A DNA stretch of 64,000 nucleotides. It comes from Deinococcus metallilatus (GTDB taxonomy: Bacteria; Deinococcota; Deinococci; Deinococcales; Deinococcaceae). The translations under genes and the position numbers were made by a program. The notes under the pieces are model-generated. The model did not search any database, was not told the DNA's origin, and saw only the letters and a program-made list of their open reading frames with translations. The stretch is taken from contig NZ_CP038510.1 in assembly GCF_004758605.1 (NCBI RefSeq), positions 232,501-296,500 on the forward strand, written 5' to 3'. The stretch's first letter is position 1. The number at the start of each line of letters is the position of its first letter. Of the stretch, positions 1 to 8,775 are shown piece by piece.

Positions 1-189
1 GGTCCAGAGGGTCACGCGGCCTTCCAGGGTGAAAAAGGATTCCTCGGTCTGCTCGTGGTAGTGGTTCGGGAAGTCCTGCCCGGGCGGCAGCACCACCACC
101 CCGAAATCGGTCCGGGGGCCCCGTGACAGGTACCCGGGGCCGTAGGTGTCGTACCTCAGGGGCGTCTCGTCGATCTTGGCCTGATGCAT
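1..189 (-). CDS. Cupin-domain protein, partial (C-terminus off the left edge)
   Basis: Only the first 63 residues are in the window. They hold a cupin-type motif, HYHEQTEESFF, with two His and a Glu in the usual metal-binding spacing, followed by the start of the next strand (LEGRVTLW). The ATG at 189 is preceded by a strong AAGGAGGT ribosome binding site that overlaps the lsrK stop codon, so it is translated directly after lsrK, 11 nt away, and belongs to the lsrR-lsrK transcript. Small cupins are often sugar isomerases or epimerases. A role in processing phospho-AI-2 is possible from context but is inference. The end of the gene is not visible. Confidence 0.8.
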   Translation of the reverse strand, partial: MHQAKIDETPLRYDTYGPGYLSRGPRTDFGVVVLPPGQDFPNHYHEQTEESFFTLEGRVTLWT

Positions 190-200
190 GTGAACCTCCT

Positions 201-1760
201 TCAGAGTCCTGGCGCTTTCCAGAGCGAGTCGGTGACCTGCCGGTCGACCAGGCCCCGCTGGACCCGGTACGCTTCCTTCCAGCGGGCGGCCACCTGCTCG
301 TAGAGGGCCGTGGTCTGGGGATCGGGCGTGTAGATGCGTTCCCAGCGCACCAGAGCGGTGCCTCCCTCGGCCAGGGTGGGGTAGATGTCTGCCCCTGTCC
401 CGGCGGCAATCGCGGTGCCGAGGGCCGTGGCCTCCTTGACGACGGGGACGCGGACGGGCTTGCCCGTGACATCCGCCAGGATCTGGCACCACAGGTCACC
501 CTTGCTGCCCCCGCCAGCAAACGTCAGCACGTCGCTGTCGATGTGTGTGAACTGCCGGATCAGCAGCAGGTTCTGGGCGGTGACGATGGCGGCGTTCTCC
601 TGGAGGGAACGGAACAGGACATGGCGGCCCGACTGCGACGGGTCGAGTGAGAGGTTCAGGAATGAGGGGGCGGCGTGATACCAGGCGCTGTAGCGCATGA
701 CGTCACTGAAGATCGGGAGGACGCCGTGGGCGCCGGGGGGCACCTGCCGCGCCTGCTCCTCCAGCAACGTGTAGGCGTCGACGCCCTCCAGTTCCGCCCG
801 CTTCTTCTCGTCCTGACAGAAGACGTCCCGGAACCAGCGCATCGAGGCGCCGACGAAGAAGGCGATGGTTTCCGCCTGCCAGAGGCCCGGGACCGCGTGG
901 CAGTTGACCCGGATGTCCATGGCGGGGTCCACCGTGGGGGCGGGCAGGTTCACCTCCTGCTGCCAGAAGGTGCCGCCCAGGATCGCCGTGTCCCCCGGTC
1001 CCACCACGCCCAGCCCCACGCAGCCGAGCTGGACATCGCCGCCACCCATCACCACCGGCGTGCCCGCGTGCAGGCCGGTGTCGCGGGCAGCTTGCGGGCT
1101 GACCTCGGCAAAGGCGGTGCCAGCCTCGACGACGGGCGGGAAGATGTCCGTGGGCAGGCCGAGGCGCTCCAGCCCCAGGGTGGACCAGTCGCGGCGGCGC
1201 AGGCTGAACATCCCGCTGGTGCAGGCGTTGGACGGGTCACTGGCGAGCGCGCCGCTGAGGCGGTAGAGCACCCAGTCGCTCAGCATGCTGAGCCGGTGGA
1301 CCCGGGCGAACAGCTCGGGCTGGTGCTGCTTGATCCAGAGGAGCCGCGGGATGGCGCTCAGGGCATAGGTCTGCCCGCTCTCCCGGTAGGTCTGCTGTTC
1401 GAGGTCGGTGTGTTGCTGCTGGAGGAACCTCACCTGATCCGCCGCCCGCGCGTCGACGTTGGCGCAGGCCCAGATCTCGCGGCCGTCCCGGTCGTAGAGC
1501 ACGATGGCCTCGCGCATGCTGCTCGCGCTGACGGCCAGCACCTGGTCCGCACTGACTCCGCCGCGCTGCATGACCTGCCGAATGCAGTCGCAGATCAGCC
1601 GCCAGTTGCGTTCCACGGCGAAATTCATGACGCCGGGTGTGCCGTCCCCCTCGTGGGTCCACTCCTGGCTGGCGACCGCCCGCTGCTCGCCCTCAGGGGT
1701 GAAGAGGACCGCGCGCACGCTCCCTGTTCCGGCATCGATGGCCAGCAGGGAGCCACTCAT
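201..1760 (-). CDS. lsrK: Autoinducer-2 kinase LsrK (FGGY family)
   Basis: Phosphorylates imported AI-2 (linear DPD form) in the cytoplasm with ATP; phospho-AI-2 is the inducer that releases LsrR. The 519 residues match the family length. The N-terminal FGGY phosphate-binding loop is AIDAGTGSVRAV (about residues 7-18) and the C-terminal ATP-binding segment is FAGGGSKGDLWCQILAD. Segments such as WACANVDARAA, GGGDVQLGC, LGGTFWQQ and the terminal SLWKAPGL agree closely with Escherichia coli LsrK as I recall it, which favours this over a xylulose or glycerol kinase. It starts inside the end of lsrR (ATGA overlap) and forms the lsrRK unit, transcribed away from lsrACDB as in enteric bacteria. Confidence 0.96.
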   Translation of the reverse strand: MSGSLLAIDAGTGSVRAVLFTPEGEQRAVASQEWTHEGDGTPGVMNFAVERNWRLICDCIRQVMQRGGVSADQVLAVSASSMREAIVLYDRDGREIWACANVDARAADQVRFLQQQHTDLEQQTYRESGQTYALSAIPRLLWIKQHQPELFARVHRLSMLSDWVLYRLSGALASDPSNACTSGMFSLRRRDWSTLGLERLGLPTDIFPPVVEAGTAFAEVSPQAARDTGLHAGTPVVMGGGDVQLGCVGLGVVGPGDTAILGGTFWQQEVNLPAPTVDPAMDIRVNCHAVPGLWQAETIAFFVGASMRWFRDVFCQDEKKRAELEGVDAYTLLEEQARQVPPGAHGVLPIFSDVMRYSAWYHAAPSFLNLSLDPSQSGRHVLFRSLQENAAIVTAQNLLLIRQFTHIDSDVLTFAGGGSKGDLWCQILADVTGKPVRVPVVKEATALGTAIAAGTGADIYPTLAEGGTALVRWERIYTPDPQTTALYEQVAARWKEAYRVQRGLVDRQVTDSLWKAPGL

Positions 1761-2716
1761 GTGTCCTCCCTCAGCAGTGCCGCCGCCGTCTCCTCATCGG
1801 TGATCAGCACGTTGATGTGTCCGCCGCGGAGCGCGCCGATCATGGCAGCCACCTTCTGGCTCCCGCCCGAGGCCCCGATGCGGATCGGGATTCCCCGCAA
1901 CTGTTCCAGGCTCACGCCGATCAGCTGCTGGTGCAGCGGGATATCGAGGGGCGTGCCGCTCCTGTCGAAGAACTGTCCCAGGATGTCGCCGACCGCTCCC
2001 ATCCGCTGGAAGAGGGTCAGTTCCGCCGGGCTGACATAGCCAGACTGCACCAGGGTGGCCTGCGCGTTGGTCGCGCCGATCCCGACCAGGGCTGCGTGGG
2101 CCAGCCGGGTCATGGCGAACAGCTCAGCGATCTGCGGCTCCTCCCGCAGCGCCTGGGCGAGCGTGGCGGAACTGGCGACGATGGGGGCCGGGATCAGGTG
2201 GATGTTGGGGGCGGCGATCTGCGGCAGGCCCAGCCCTTGCAGGTACCCGGTCACGCCTCCCGTCAGGCTGATGATGGAGATGTTCCGGCTGGCCACCGTG
2301 TAGGCGAGGCGCTGGAGCGCGCGGGTGACGGTGTCGCCCCAGCCGATCGCCAGCATGGCGCCTGGCTTGAGGGTCTGCATCAGGTACTGCGCGGCCGCCT
2401 GGCCCAGCCGGTCATTCAGGTGGCCGCCTTCCAGCGAGGGGATCACCACGCTGGTATGCAGTCCGAAACGCCCAGTGAGGGCGCGCTCCAGGGCGAGGCA
2501 ACTGCCGTAGGTGGAGTTGACCTGGACCTGAATCAGTCCCAGCCTGCGGGCCTTTTCGAGCATGCGCGAGATCTTCAGCCGGGGAAGATTGAGGCGCTCG
2601 CCGATATCCGCCTGAGTGAGGCCGTCGTGGTAGTAGTACCAGGCCGCGCGGCTGAGCAACTCCTCGTCCTCCATCTCCACGTCGGTGATGGGCGATTCAA
2701 AGGCTTTCAGTGCCAT
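1757..2716 (-). CDS. lsrR: AI-2 operon repressor LsrR (SorC/DeoR family)
   Basis: Transcriptional repressor of the lsr genes, relieved by phospho-AI-2. It has 319 residues against 317 in E. coli. The N-terminal helix-turn-helix lies around residues 20-60 (WYYYHDGLTQADIGERLNLP, then KISRMLEKARR). The remainder is the SorC sugar-phosphate-binding domain (LAIGWGDTV, LTGGVTGYLQGLG, GIGATNAQATLVQSGYVS, GAVGDILGQFFD). The ATG at 2716 sits behind CAGAGGGGGT, the same ribosome-binding sequence used for the divergent lsrA. Its stop overlaps the lsrK start by 4 nt. It probably represses both directions from sites in 2739-2803. Confidence 0.95.
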   Translation of the reverse strand: MALKAFESPITDVEMEDEELLSRAAWYYYHDGLTQADIGERLNLPRLKISRMLEKARRLGLIQVQVNSTYGSCLALERALTGRFGLHTSVVIPSLEGGHLNDRLGQAAAQYLMQTLKPGAMLAIGWGDTVTRALQRLAYTVASRNISIISLTGGVTGYLQGLGLPQIAAPNIHLIPAPIVASSATLAQALREEPQIAELFAMTRLAHAALVGIGATNAQATLVQSGYVSPAELTLFQRMGAVGDILGQFFDRSGTPLDIPLHQQLIGVSLEQLRGIPIRIGASGGSQKVAAMIGALRGGHINVLITDEETAAALLREDT

Positions 2717-2738
2717 AGACCCCCTCTGGCCCCCAGAG

Positions 2739-2803
2739 TGAACAAATGTTGTTGTTGCTGCGAACTGTTCAAACTATACGCCTGTGGGTGAGGCCGCTGT
2801 CAA
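2739..2803. promoter_or_regulatory. Divergent lsr promoter/operator region
   Basis: The gap between lsrR and lsrA holds a short inverted repeat AACAA-ATG-TTGTT (2741-2753) and a wider half-site pair TGAACA (2739-2744) and TGTTCA (2766-2771). A rightward promoter candidate is TTGTTG (2752-2757), 17 bp, TATACG (2775-2780). A leftward candidate is TTGACA (complement of 2798-2803), 19 bp, TATAGT (complement of 2773-2778). Both promoters overlap the half-sites, as expected if LsrR blocks both directions. Promoter and operator roles are inferred from sequence alone. Confidence 0.55.
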
Positions 2804-2864
2804 CCGGAGGTGTAGTCGGAAGAGGGGGGTCCGTGCTGGATTGACAGTACCCAGAGGGGGTGGT

Positions 2865-4436
2865 ATGAATGAACCAAAGTACACATACGAATCAAATGCT
2901 CAGATGCCCGACCATGAGGTTCACATGGCGTATGCGGCTTCACCCGACGGTCCACCCGGTCCCCCGCCAGCGGCGCTGGTCGAGATTTGCGATGTCTGGA
3001 AGATTTTCGGCGGCGTGCCGGTGCTCCGGGGCGTCAACCTGACCCTGAGGGCGGGCGAGATCCACGCCCTGCTGGGCGGCAACGGTGCGGGCAAGAGCAC
3101 CTTGATGAAAGTGCTGGCCGGGCTGTACCGGCCGGAACGCGGCGAGGTGCGGCTGCTCGGCACCCTCCTGGGCCAGGCGTCCCCCGCCGCCGTGCATCGT
3201 CTCGGGGCCTACCTGGTTCCTCAGGAGCCCCTGCTCTTTCCCAATCTCAGCGTGCTGGAGAATGTCACCCTGCGTCTGCCCCGTGAGGCGGATCAGCGCT
3301 CCCGGCTCGAGAAGCTGATGAATCTGCTGGAACTCGAGCTCGACCTCCGGCTGCCAGCCCGCTACCTCGATGTTGCCCAGCAGCAGTTGGTGGAGATCCT
3401 GCGCGGTCTGATGCGCCGCGCCCGGGTCCTGATCCTCGACGAGCCGACTTCCTCGCTGACGCCCAAGGAGACGCAGCTCCTCTTTGGCCGCCTGCGCCGA
3501 CTGACCCAGGACGGCGTCGGCATCTTCTTCATTTCCCACAAGCTGCACGAGATTCGCGAACTCTGTGACGCCATCAGCGTGCTGCGGGACGGGGAGATCG
3601 TGCTGCGGGGCCGCCCCGAGGACTTCACGGACGCTGGCATCGTCCGGGCGATGACCAACGAGGATCCCGGCCAGAGCAGCCGCGAGGTGAACCGGCAGGT
3701 CGGAACCCAGGCCGCCTTGCAGGTGGTGGAGTACGCGGGGGAGGGCTTCGGCCCGCTGACCTTCGACCTTCATGCAGGCGAGGTTCTCGGCATTGCTGGC
3801 GTGATCGGGTCCGGCCGCACCGAACTGGCCGAAACCATCGTCGGGTTGCGCCAGCCCGATCAGGGGCAGGTCCGCATGGGCGAGCAGACGCTGCGCCCCG
3901 GGTCACACCGCGCGGCGCTGGACGCGGGCGTGGTCTACCTGACCGAGGACCGGCAGCACCAGGGCCTCTTCCTGGACACCTCCATCGCCTGGAACACCTC
4001 CAGTGCAGTCCTGCACCGTGAGGGGTGGCTGCTGGATGCCGGGCGGGTCCACCGGCAGGCCAGGCAGATGATCGAGGAACTGGCGATCCGCTGCCAGGGT
4101 CCGGGTCAGGAACTGCGGCAGCTTTCGGGCGGCAACCAGCAGAAGGCCCTGATCGCCAAGTGCCTGGCCTGCGAGCCCCGGGTGCTGATCCTGGACGAGC
4201 CGACCCGCGGGGTCGACGTGCTGGCCCGCAACGAGATCTACGCGATCATCGACGCGCTGGCCGCGCGGGGCGTGGCCGTGCTGCTGATCTCCTCGGACTT
4301 CGAGGAGGTGGCCCGGCTGAGTGACCGCGCCCTGATCATGCGCCAGGGCCTCATCACCGGGGAGCTGCATGGGGAACAGCTCACGCCGGAGGCCATCGCC
4401 GGGCGCTGCTTCGAGCGGAGGCCGGTTCCCGTATGA
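2865..4436 (+). CDS. lsrA: AI-2 ABC importer ATPase LsrA (duplicated ATP-binding cassette)
   Basis: Energises AI-2 uptake through LsrC/LsrD at the inner face of the membrane. It is a tandem two-cassette protein like RbsA. Cassette 1 has Walker A GGNGAGKST, a degenerate signature (DVAQQQLVEIL) and Walker B VLILDEPTSS. Cassette 2 has a degenerate Walker A (GVIGSGRTELAE), an intact LSGGNQQKALIAK signature and VLILDEPTRGVD. One good and one weak cassette is normal in this family. The ATG at 2865 is chosen because of AGAGGGGG 5 nt upstream, shared with lsrR, giving 523 residues; an ATG at 2925 is the alternative and would remove a poorly conserved leader. The stop overlaps lsrC (ATGA). Confidence 0.93.
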   Translation: MNEPKYTYESNAQMPDHEVHMAYAASPDGPPGPPPAALVEICDVWKIFGGVPVLRGVNLTLRAGEIHALLGGNGAGKSTLMKVLAGLYRPERGEVRLLGTLLGQASPAAVHRLGAYLVPQEPLLFPNLSVLENVTLRLPREADQRSRLEKLMNLLELELDLRLPARYLDVAQQQLVEILRGLMRRARVLILDEPTSSLTPKETQLLFGRLRRLTQDGVGIFFISHKLHEIRELCDAISVLRDGEIVLRGRPEDFTDAGIVRAMTNEDPGQSSREVNRQVGTQAALQVVEYAGEGFGPLTFDLHAGEVLGIAGVIGSGRTELAETIVGLRQPDQGQVRMGEQTLRPGSHRAALDAGVVYLTEDRQHQGLFLDTSIAWNTSSAVLHREGWLLDAGRVHRQARQMIEELAIRCQGPGQELRQLSGGNQQKALIAKCLACEPRVLILDEPTRGVDVLARNEIYAIIDALAARGVAVLLISSDFEEVARLSDRALIMRQGLITGELHGEQLTPEAIAGRCFERRPVPV

Positions 4437-5455
4437 TCCGGCTGCTGAATGACCACCGGGAGCTGTCCATCCTGCTCCTGACCCTGCTGTTGTTCGGGGG
4501 CCTGGCCCTGCTCCGGCCGGAATTCGCGGGCCTGGACTCGGTCAGCCTGATCTTCAAGAACGCCCTGATCCTGATGGTGGTGGCCGCCGGGGCCACGGTG
4601 GTGATTCTCACGCGGGGAATCGACGTCTCGCTGGGATCGATCCTGGGCCTGAGCGCCGTGAGCCTGGGCCTGCTGTTGCAACGCGGCCTCGGCCTGGAGG
4701 TGGCGCTGCCGCTCACGCTGCTGGTGGGGCTGGCGGCGGGCTTCCTGAACGGCCTGATCGTGACCCAGCTCCAGGTGCCGCCCATCGTCGCCACCCTCGG
4801 GACGCTCGGCATCTACCGCGGCCTGACCCTGATCCTGACCCAGGGCAAGTGGATCGAGAATCTGCCGGACAACGTGAAGCGTCTGGCCCAGCCGGGGCTG
4901 CTGGGCCTTCCCCCAGTGGTCTGGCTCGCGGTGGTCACCCTGGTGGGCCTGGCGCTCTTTCTCCGCTCCACCGCCGCAGGCCGGGCCATGTACGCGACCG
5001 GCGACAACCCGGCGGGCGCCGAACTCCTGGGCATCCGGCCCCGGCGGGTGCAAATCGCCGCCTTCAGCCTGGCAGGTCTCTGCGCGGCCGTGGCCGGGAT
5101 CATTTTCACCGCCCAGATCGGCTTCATCCCCAGCCAGGCGGGCACCGGCATCGAGCTGCGGGCGATTGCCGCCAGCGTCATCGGCGGCATCAGCCTGCTG
5201 GGCGGCGTGGGCACGGTGCTCGGCGCGGTCCTCGGCGCCTTTTTCCTGACCAGTGTCGACAGCTTCCTGGTGTTCCTGAAGGTCCCGGCGTACTGGAACG
5301 ACATGGTGGCAGGCCTGATCCTGCTCGTGGTGCTGGTGATCGATGCCCGCATCCGGGAACGGGTGATGCAGGGCCTGCGCCTGGAGCGGTACCGGCGCGC
5401 CCACGAGGAGCGGGCGCAAAGCAGCCTGCCCACCGTCAAGGAGAGGCAGCTATGA
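4433..5455 (+). CDS. lsrC: AI-2 ABC importer permease LsrC
   Basis: Inner-membrane permease of the RbsC/LsrC type, 340 residues with about eight to ten hydrophobic segments. Typical motifs are VILTRGIDVSLGSILGLSAV after the second membrane segment, MYATGDNPAGAELLGI in the cytoplasmic loop contacting the ATPase, and AIAASVIGGISLLGGVGTVLGAVLGA near the end. The start overlaps the lsrA stop (ATGA) and the stop overlaps lsrD (ATGA), so translation is coupled. It is assigned to C rather than D by position in the lsrACDB order. Family membership is certain; AI-2 specificity comes from the operon and LsrB. Confidence 0.92.
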   Translation: MIRLLNDHRELSILLLTLLLFGGLALLRPEFAGLDSVSLIFKNALILMVVAAGATVVILTRGIDVSLGSILGLSAVSLGLLLQRGLGLEVALPLTLLVGLAAGFLNGLIVTQLQVPPIVATLGTLGIYRGLTLILTQGKWIENLPDNVKRLAQPGLLGLPPVVWLAVVTLVGLALFLRSTAAGRAMYATGDNPAGAELLGIRPRRVQIAAFSLAGLCAAVAGIIFTAQIGFIPSQAGTGIELRAIAASVIGGISLLGGVGTVLGAVLGAFFLTSVDSFLVFLKVPAYWNDMVAGLILLVVLVIDARIRERVMQGLRLERYRRAHEERAQSSLPTVKERQL

Positions 5456-6465
5456 AGAGCCTGCGCGGTATGGGCTGGGAAGTGGGCCTGCTGGTGGCCC
5501 TGATTCTGGAACTGCTGCTCTTCTCGCTGCTGAATTCCAGCTTTGCCAACCTGGGCAACCTGCTGATGAGCACCAGCGACTTCATCGCGATCGGCATCGT
5601 GGCGCTGGGCCTCACGCTGGTCGTGGTGGGCGGCGGCATCGACGTGAGTGTCGGGAGCACCGTCAGCCTGGCGGCGATCACCATGGGCGTGGCCTGGTCG
5701 CACGGCATCCCGCTGGTCCTCGCCTGCCTGCTCGGCCTGCTGGCGGGGGCCGCAGCCGGGGCGCTCAACGCCTTTTTGATCACCGTGACGCAGGTGCAGC
5801 CGCTCGTCATCACCCTGGCCACCCTGTACCTTTACGGCGGCCTGGCCCTGCTGCTCTCGGGCACGGTGGGAGCCAACGGCTACGAGGGCATCAGCGGCTT
5901 TCCCGACGCCTTCTCGACGCTGGCCAACGGGACGGTCGGCCCCATTCCCTACCCCCTGCTGCTGTTCGTGGGGCTCGCGCTCCTGGTGGGCCTCCTGCTG
6001 GGGCGCAGCCGCTACGGTCGGCAGCTCTACCTGATCGGCAGTAATGACCGCACTGCCCGCTACAGCGGCCTCCCGGTTCGCCGGGTGCGGACCTGGAGCT
6101 ACGTGATCGCTGGCGTCCTCGCGGCCCTGGCGGGTCTGGTGCTGAGTTCGTACTTCTCCAGCGCCCGCGCCGACCTGGGCAGCACCGCGCTTCTCCCGGC
6201 GCTGACGGCGGTGGTGCTGGGCGGGGCCAGCATCTACGGGGGGTCCGGCAGCATCCTCGGCACTGTCCTGGCCGTCTTCATCGTCGGCTACCTGCAGATC
6301 GGCCTGCAGGCGGTCGGCGTCTCCAGTCAGATCTCGAACACCCTCTCCGGCGTCCTGCTGATCGCCGCGGTCGCCCTCCGGACCCTGACCCTGATGCTCA
6401 CGCGCTGGCACCAGAACCGCCGGGTGCTGAGACAGACGAAAGGAGGACCGGCGGCATCCCCCTGA
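5452..6465 (+). CDS. lsrD: AI-2 ABC importer permease LsrD
   Basis: Second permease of the heterodimer, 337 residues (E. coli LsrD about 330). It shows [19 protein letters not shown], the loop [21 protein letters not shown] facing the ATPase and [25 protein letters not shown]. The start codon ATG at 5452 overlaps the lsrC stop. A basic tail ([15 protein letters not shown]) follows the last membrane segment. The next gene, lsrB, lies 47 bp downstream behind its own AGGAGG site. Confidence 0.92.
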   Translation: MKSLRGMGWEVGLLVALILELLLFSLLNSSFANLGNLLMSTSDFIAIGIVALGLTLVVVGGGIDVSVGSTVSLAAITMGVAWSHGIPLVLACLLGLLAGAAAGALNAFLITVTQVQPLVITLATLYLYGGLALLLSGTVGANGYEGISGFPDAFSTLANGTVGPIPYPLLLFVGLALLVGLLLGRSRYGRQLYLIGSNDRTARYSGLPVRRVRTWSYVIAGVLAALAGLVLSSYFSSARADLGSTALLPALTAVVLGGASIYGGSGSILGTVLAVFIVGYLQIGLQAVGVSSQISNTLSGVLLIAAVALRTLTLMLTRWHQNRRVLRQTKGGPAASP

Positions 6466-6512
6466 AGCAGAGGCCCCTTCTCCCGCCGCTTCCCGCTCCC
6501 CCAGGAGGTCTT

Positions 6513-7535
6513 ATGAACCGCAAAACGCTCACCGCCCTGCTGTCCGCCGCCGCCGTCGCCACCGGCCTGGCCTTGGCCCAGGGCACCGGGAAGATCGCCT
6601 TCATTCCCAAGCTGGTGGGGGTGGGCTTCTTCACCAGCGGCGGGAAGGGCGCCACCGACACCGGCAAGGAACTCGGTGTTCCCGTCACCTACGATGGGCC
6701 GACCGAACCCAGCGTCTCCGGGCAGGTGCAGTTCATCAACAACTACATCAACCAGGGCTACAAGGCCATCATCGTCTCCAGCGTCAGCCCGGACGGCCTG
6801 TGTCCCTCCCTCAAGCGGGCGATGCAGCGCGGCATCCTGGTGATGACCTGGGACAGTGACGTGAACCCGGAGTGCCGCAACTACTATGTCAATCAGGGCA
6901 CGCCCGACCAGCTCGGCGGCATGCTGGTGGATATGGCGGCCAGCCAGCTGGGGGCCAAGCCCAATGCCAAGGTGGCCTTTTTCTACAGCAGTCCGACCGT
7001 AACCGACCAGAACCAGTGGGTCAAGGCGGCCAAGGCCAAGATCGCCAAGGAGCACCCGGGCTGGCAGATCGTGACCACCCAGTACGGCTACAACGACGCG
7101 CAGAAGTCACTCCAGACCGCCGAGTCGATTCTCAAGACCTACCCGGACCTCGACGCGATTATCGCGCCGGACGCCAATGCACTGCCCGCCGCCGCCCAGG
7201 CCGCCGAGAACCTGAACCGCAACGGCAAGGTGGTGATCGTGGGCTTCAGCACGCCCAACGTGATGCGCCCCTACGTCAAGCGCGGCACCGTCAAGCAGTT
7301 CGGGCTGTGGGACGTCACCAAGCAGGGCCGCATCGCGGTGTCCGTGGCCAACCAGATTCTGAAGAACGGCAAGCTCAAGGTGGGCGACAGCGTCAACGTG
7401 CCTGGCGTAGGCACGGTGAAGGTGTCGCCCAACAGCGTGCAGGGCTATACGTACGAGGCGCCGAACAACGGCATCATCCTGCTGCCCGAGCGGGTGGTCT
7501 TCACGAAGGACAACATCGACAAGTACAACTTCTGA
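6513..7535 (+). CDS. lsrB: AI-2-binding periplasmic protein LsrB
   Basis: Exported receptor that captures furanosyl AI-2 and delivers it to LsrCD. An N-terminal signal peptide ends near LALAQG (residues 19-24). The 340-residue length equals E. coli LsrB, and long stretches are nearly identical to it from memory ([59 protein letters not shown]). Counterparts of the six AI-2 contacts described for Salmonella LsrB (Lys35, Asp116, Asp166, Gln167, Pro220, Ala222) are here Lys33, Asp114, Asp165, Gln166, Pro219 and Ala221. This separates it from ribose- or rhamnose-binding relatives. AGGAGG precedes ATG 6513. It is the last gene of the operon, followed by a hairpin. Confidence 0.96.
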   Translation: MNRKTLTALLSAAAVATGLALAQGTGKIAFIPKLVGVGFFTSGGKGATDTGKELGVPVTYDGPTEPSVSGQVQFINNYINQGYKAIIVSSVSPDGLCPSLKRAMQRGILVMTWDSDVNPECRNYYVNQGTPDQLGGMLVDMAASQLGAKPNAKVAFFYSSPTVTDQNQWVKAAKAKIAKEHPGWQIVTTQYGYNDAQKSLQTAESILKTYPDLDAIIAPDANALPAAAQAAENLNRNGKVVIVGFSTPNVMRPYVKRGTVKQFGLWDVTKQGRIAVSVANQILKNGKLKVGDSVNVPGVGTVKVSPNSVQGYTYEAPNNGIILLPERVVFTKDNIDKYNF

Positions 7536-7552
7536 GCTGCCCGACGGGGTGT

Positions 7553-7585
7553 GGCCAGTGGGGACTTTCGGGAACCCCACTGGCC
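7553..7585 (+). terminator. Hairpin after lsrB, likely terminator
   Basis: GGCCAGTGGGG (7553-7563) pairs perfectly with CCCCACTGGCC (7575-7585) across an 11-nt loop, 18 nt after the lsrB stop. No clear T-run follows, so it may act as a weak terminator or a 3'-end stabiliser. Confidence 0.6.
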
Positions 7586-7724
7586 CGCTTGCTGGGCGAC
7601 CGTGGCCTGAAGGGGAACGGAGTTCCTTCGGCAAGGCGCTACAGGTCATGGTGTTGCCGCCCCCTCCCCCGCCAATTGGCTACACCGTCATGCCCGGCGG
7701 CACCCGGAGTTCCGGCCCCACAGG

Positions 7725-8690
7725 TTCATTCCGGAAGTGCTCGTCCCAGTGCCGGACCTGCTCGGGCGTCGACGAGAAGTGCTTCCAGGTCGTTCGAGAA
7801 CGTCGCTGGCCTGAAGGTATACGCCGCCCGGACTGCCGCTCTCCTCAAGTGAAGAAACAGGGACGTGACGCCACCCGGCGTGCGAGACAGCGGTCGTGCT
7901 GTCTCGCACGCTGGCAGAAGTTCGATGGCCTAACGGGGACGGTCTTCGCTGGACACCGTCAACCGCTGCGGGTGTGGGTCGCCTGTCTGTACCTGCTGGG
8001 ATTGAATCTCAGCCACCGAAAGACCCGCTCACGAACTCGGGCTGAACGAAGACGATGCGCAGCAGATGACGCAACCCCTCCGGCAAAGCGTGGTGGAGGC
8101 GTCGACCACGCCGCAGCTCTCGGGCACCGTTGAAATCGGCGAGGTGTACCTCACTGCGGGGCACCAGCCCCGCGAGGTCCGGAAAAGGGGCGTGCTGGCT
8201 GAAGAGGACGCCTGAAGGGGGCCGTGTCCCGTCCTCGCCCGCCACAGAGAGGGCGACTGTTCTGGACATGATCGCCCGCGGCGGTCAGCTCTTCCTGCGG
8301 ATGTCCAACAACGTTCAGCACCGCACCATCAAACCCTGGATCACGCAGGTGATTCAGGGCGGAAGCTGTATCAACACCGACTACAGCAGCTACGCCCGTT
8401 TGCCTGAGTGAGAGGTGCACCCACCTGACCGTCAGTCATGGTGAGGGAGAGTTTTGCTCGTGATGCGAAGGGGGCCAGCCTGAGCGAAGTTCACGACAAC
8501 ACGAAGGCGTCTGGGGTCTATTTCGCTCCCGGTTTCGTCCCCACCGCGGTATCTCCCAACGGCTCCCGCCGCTCTATATCGGCTTCTTTCAGACCATGTA
8601 CAACATTCGCCAGCGCGGTCATTCCCTGCTCGGCTCCCAGCCCCCCCTGCTCCTCTTCTCAGCTCCCTAAAAGCCAGGAAGAGCCAAAGT
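7725..8690 (+). pseudogene. Decayed IS1595-family (ISXO2-like) transposase
   Basis: Fragments of one transposase appear in order but in different frames: a damaged zinc ribbon (RWPEGIRRPDCRSPQVKKQGRD, frame 1, about 7780), FDGLTGTVFAGHRQPLRVW and LYLLGLNLS (about 7920-8012), ELGLNEDDAQQMTQPLRQ and SGTVEIGEVYLTAGHQ (frame 2, 8033-8170), MIARGGQLFLRM and TIKPWITQVI (frame 0, 8270-8400), then RFRPHRGISQ and GFFQTMYNIRQRGHSLLG (frame 1, 8530-8640). At least four frameshifts and a stop break it. The first catalytic Asp of the DDN set (expected EIDE) is Gly here. No terminal inverted repeats were recognised. The region between lsrB and cutC holds nothing else I can name. Confidence 0.8.
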
Positions 8691-8775
8691 TCAAACCGCC
8701 TGTTTTCCTGAGGCTCCTCTGCTTCCTCGTTCCTCGAAGTCCGTAACTTGCCACAACCGCCGGAACCGCAGCTCC

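Noticed and set aside
2841..2869. TTGACA, 17 bp, TATGAA as the lsrA promoter
   Set aside because: Its -10 would overlap the lsrA start codon and its spacer contains the ribosome binding site shared with lsrR, so it would make a message lacking the start. The pair at 2752-2780 fits better, though a start at ATG 2925 would reopen this option.
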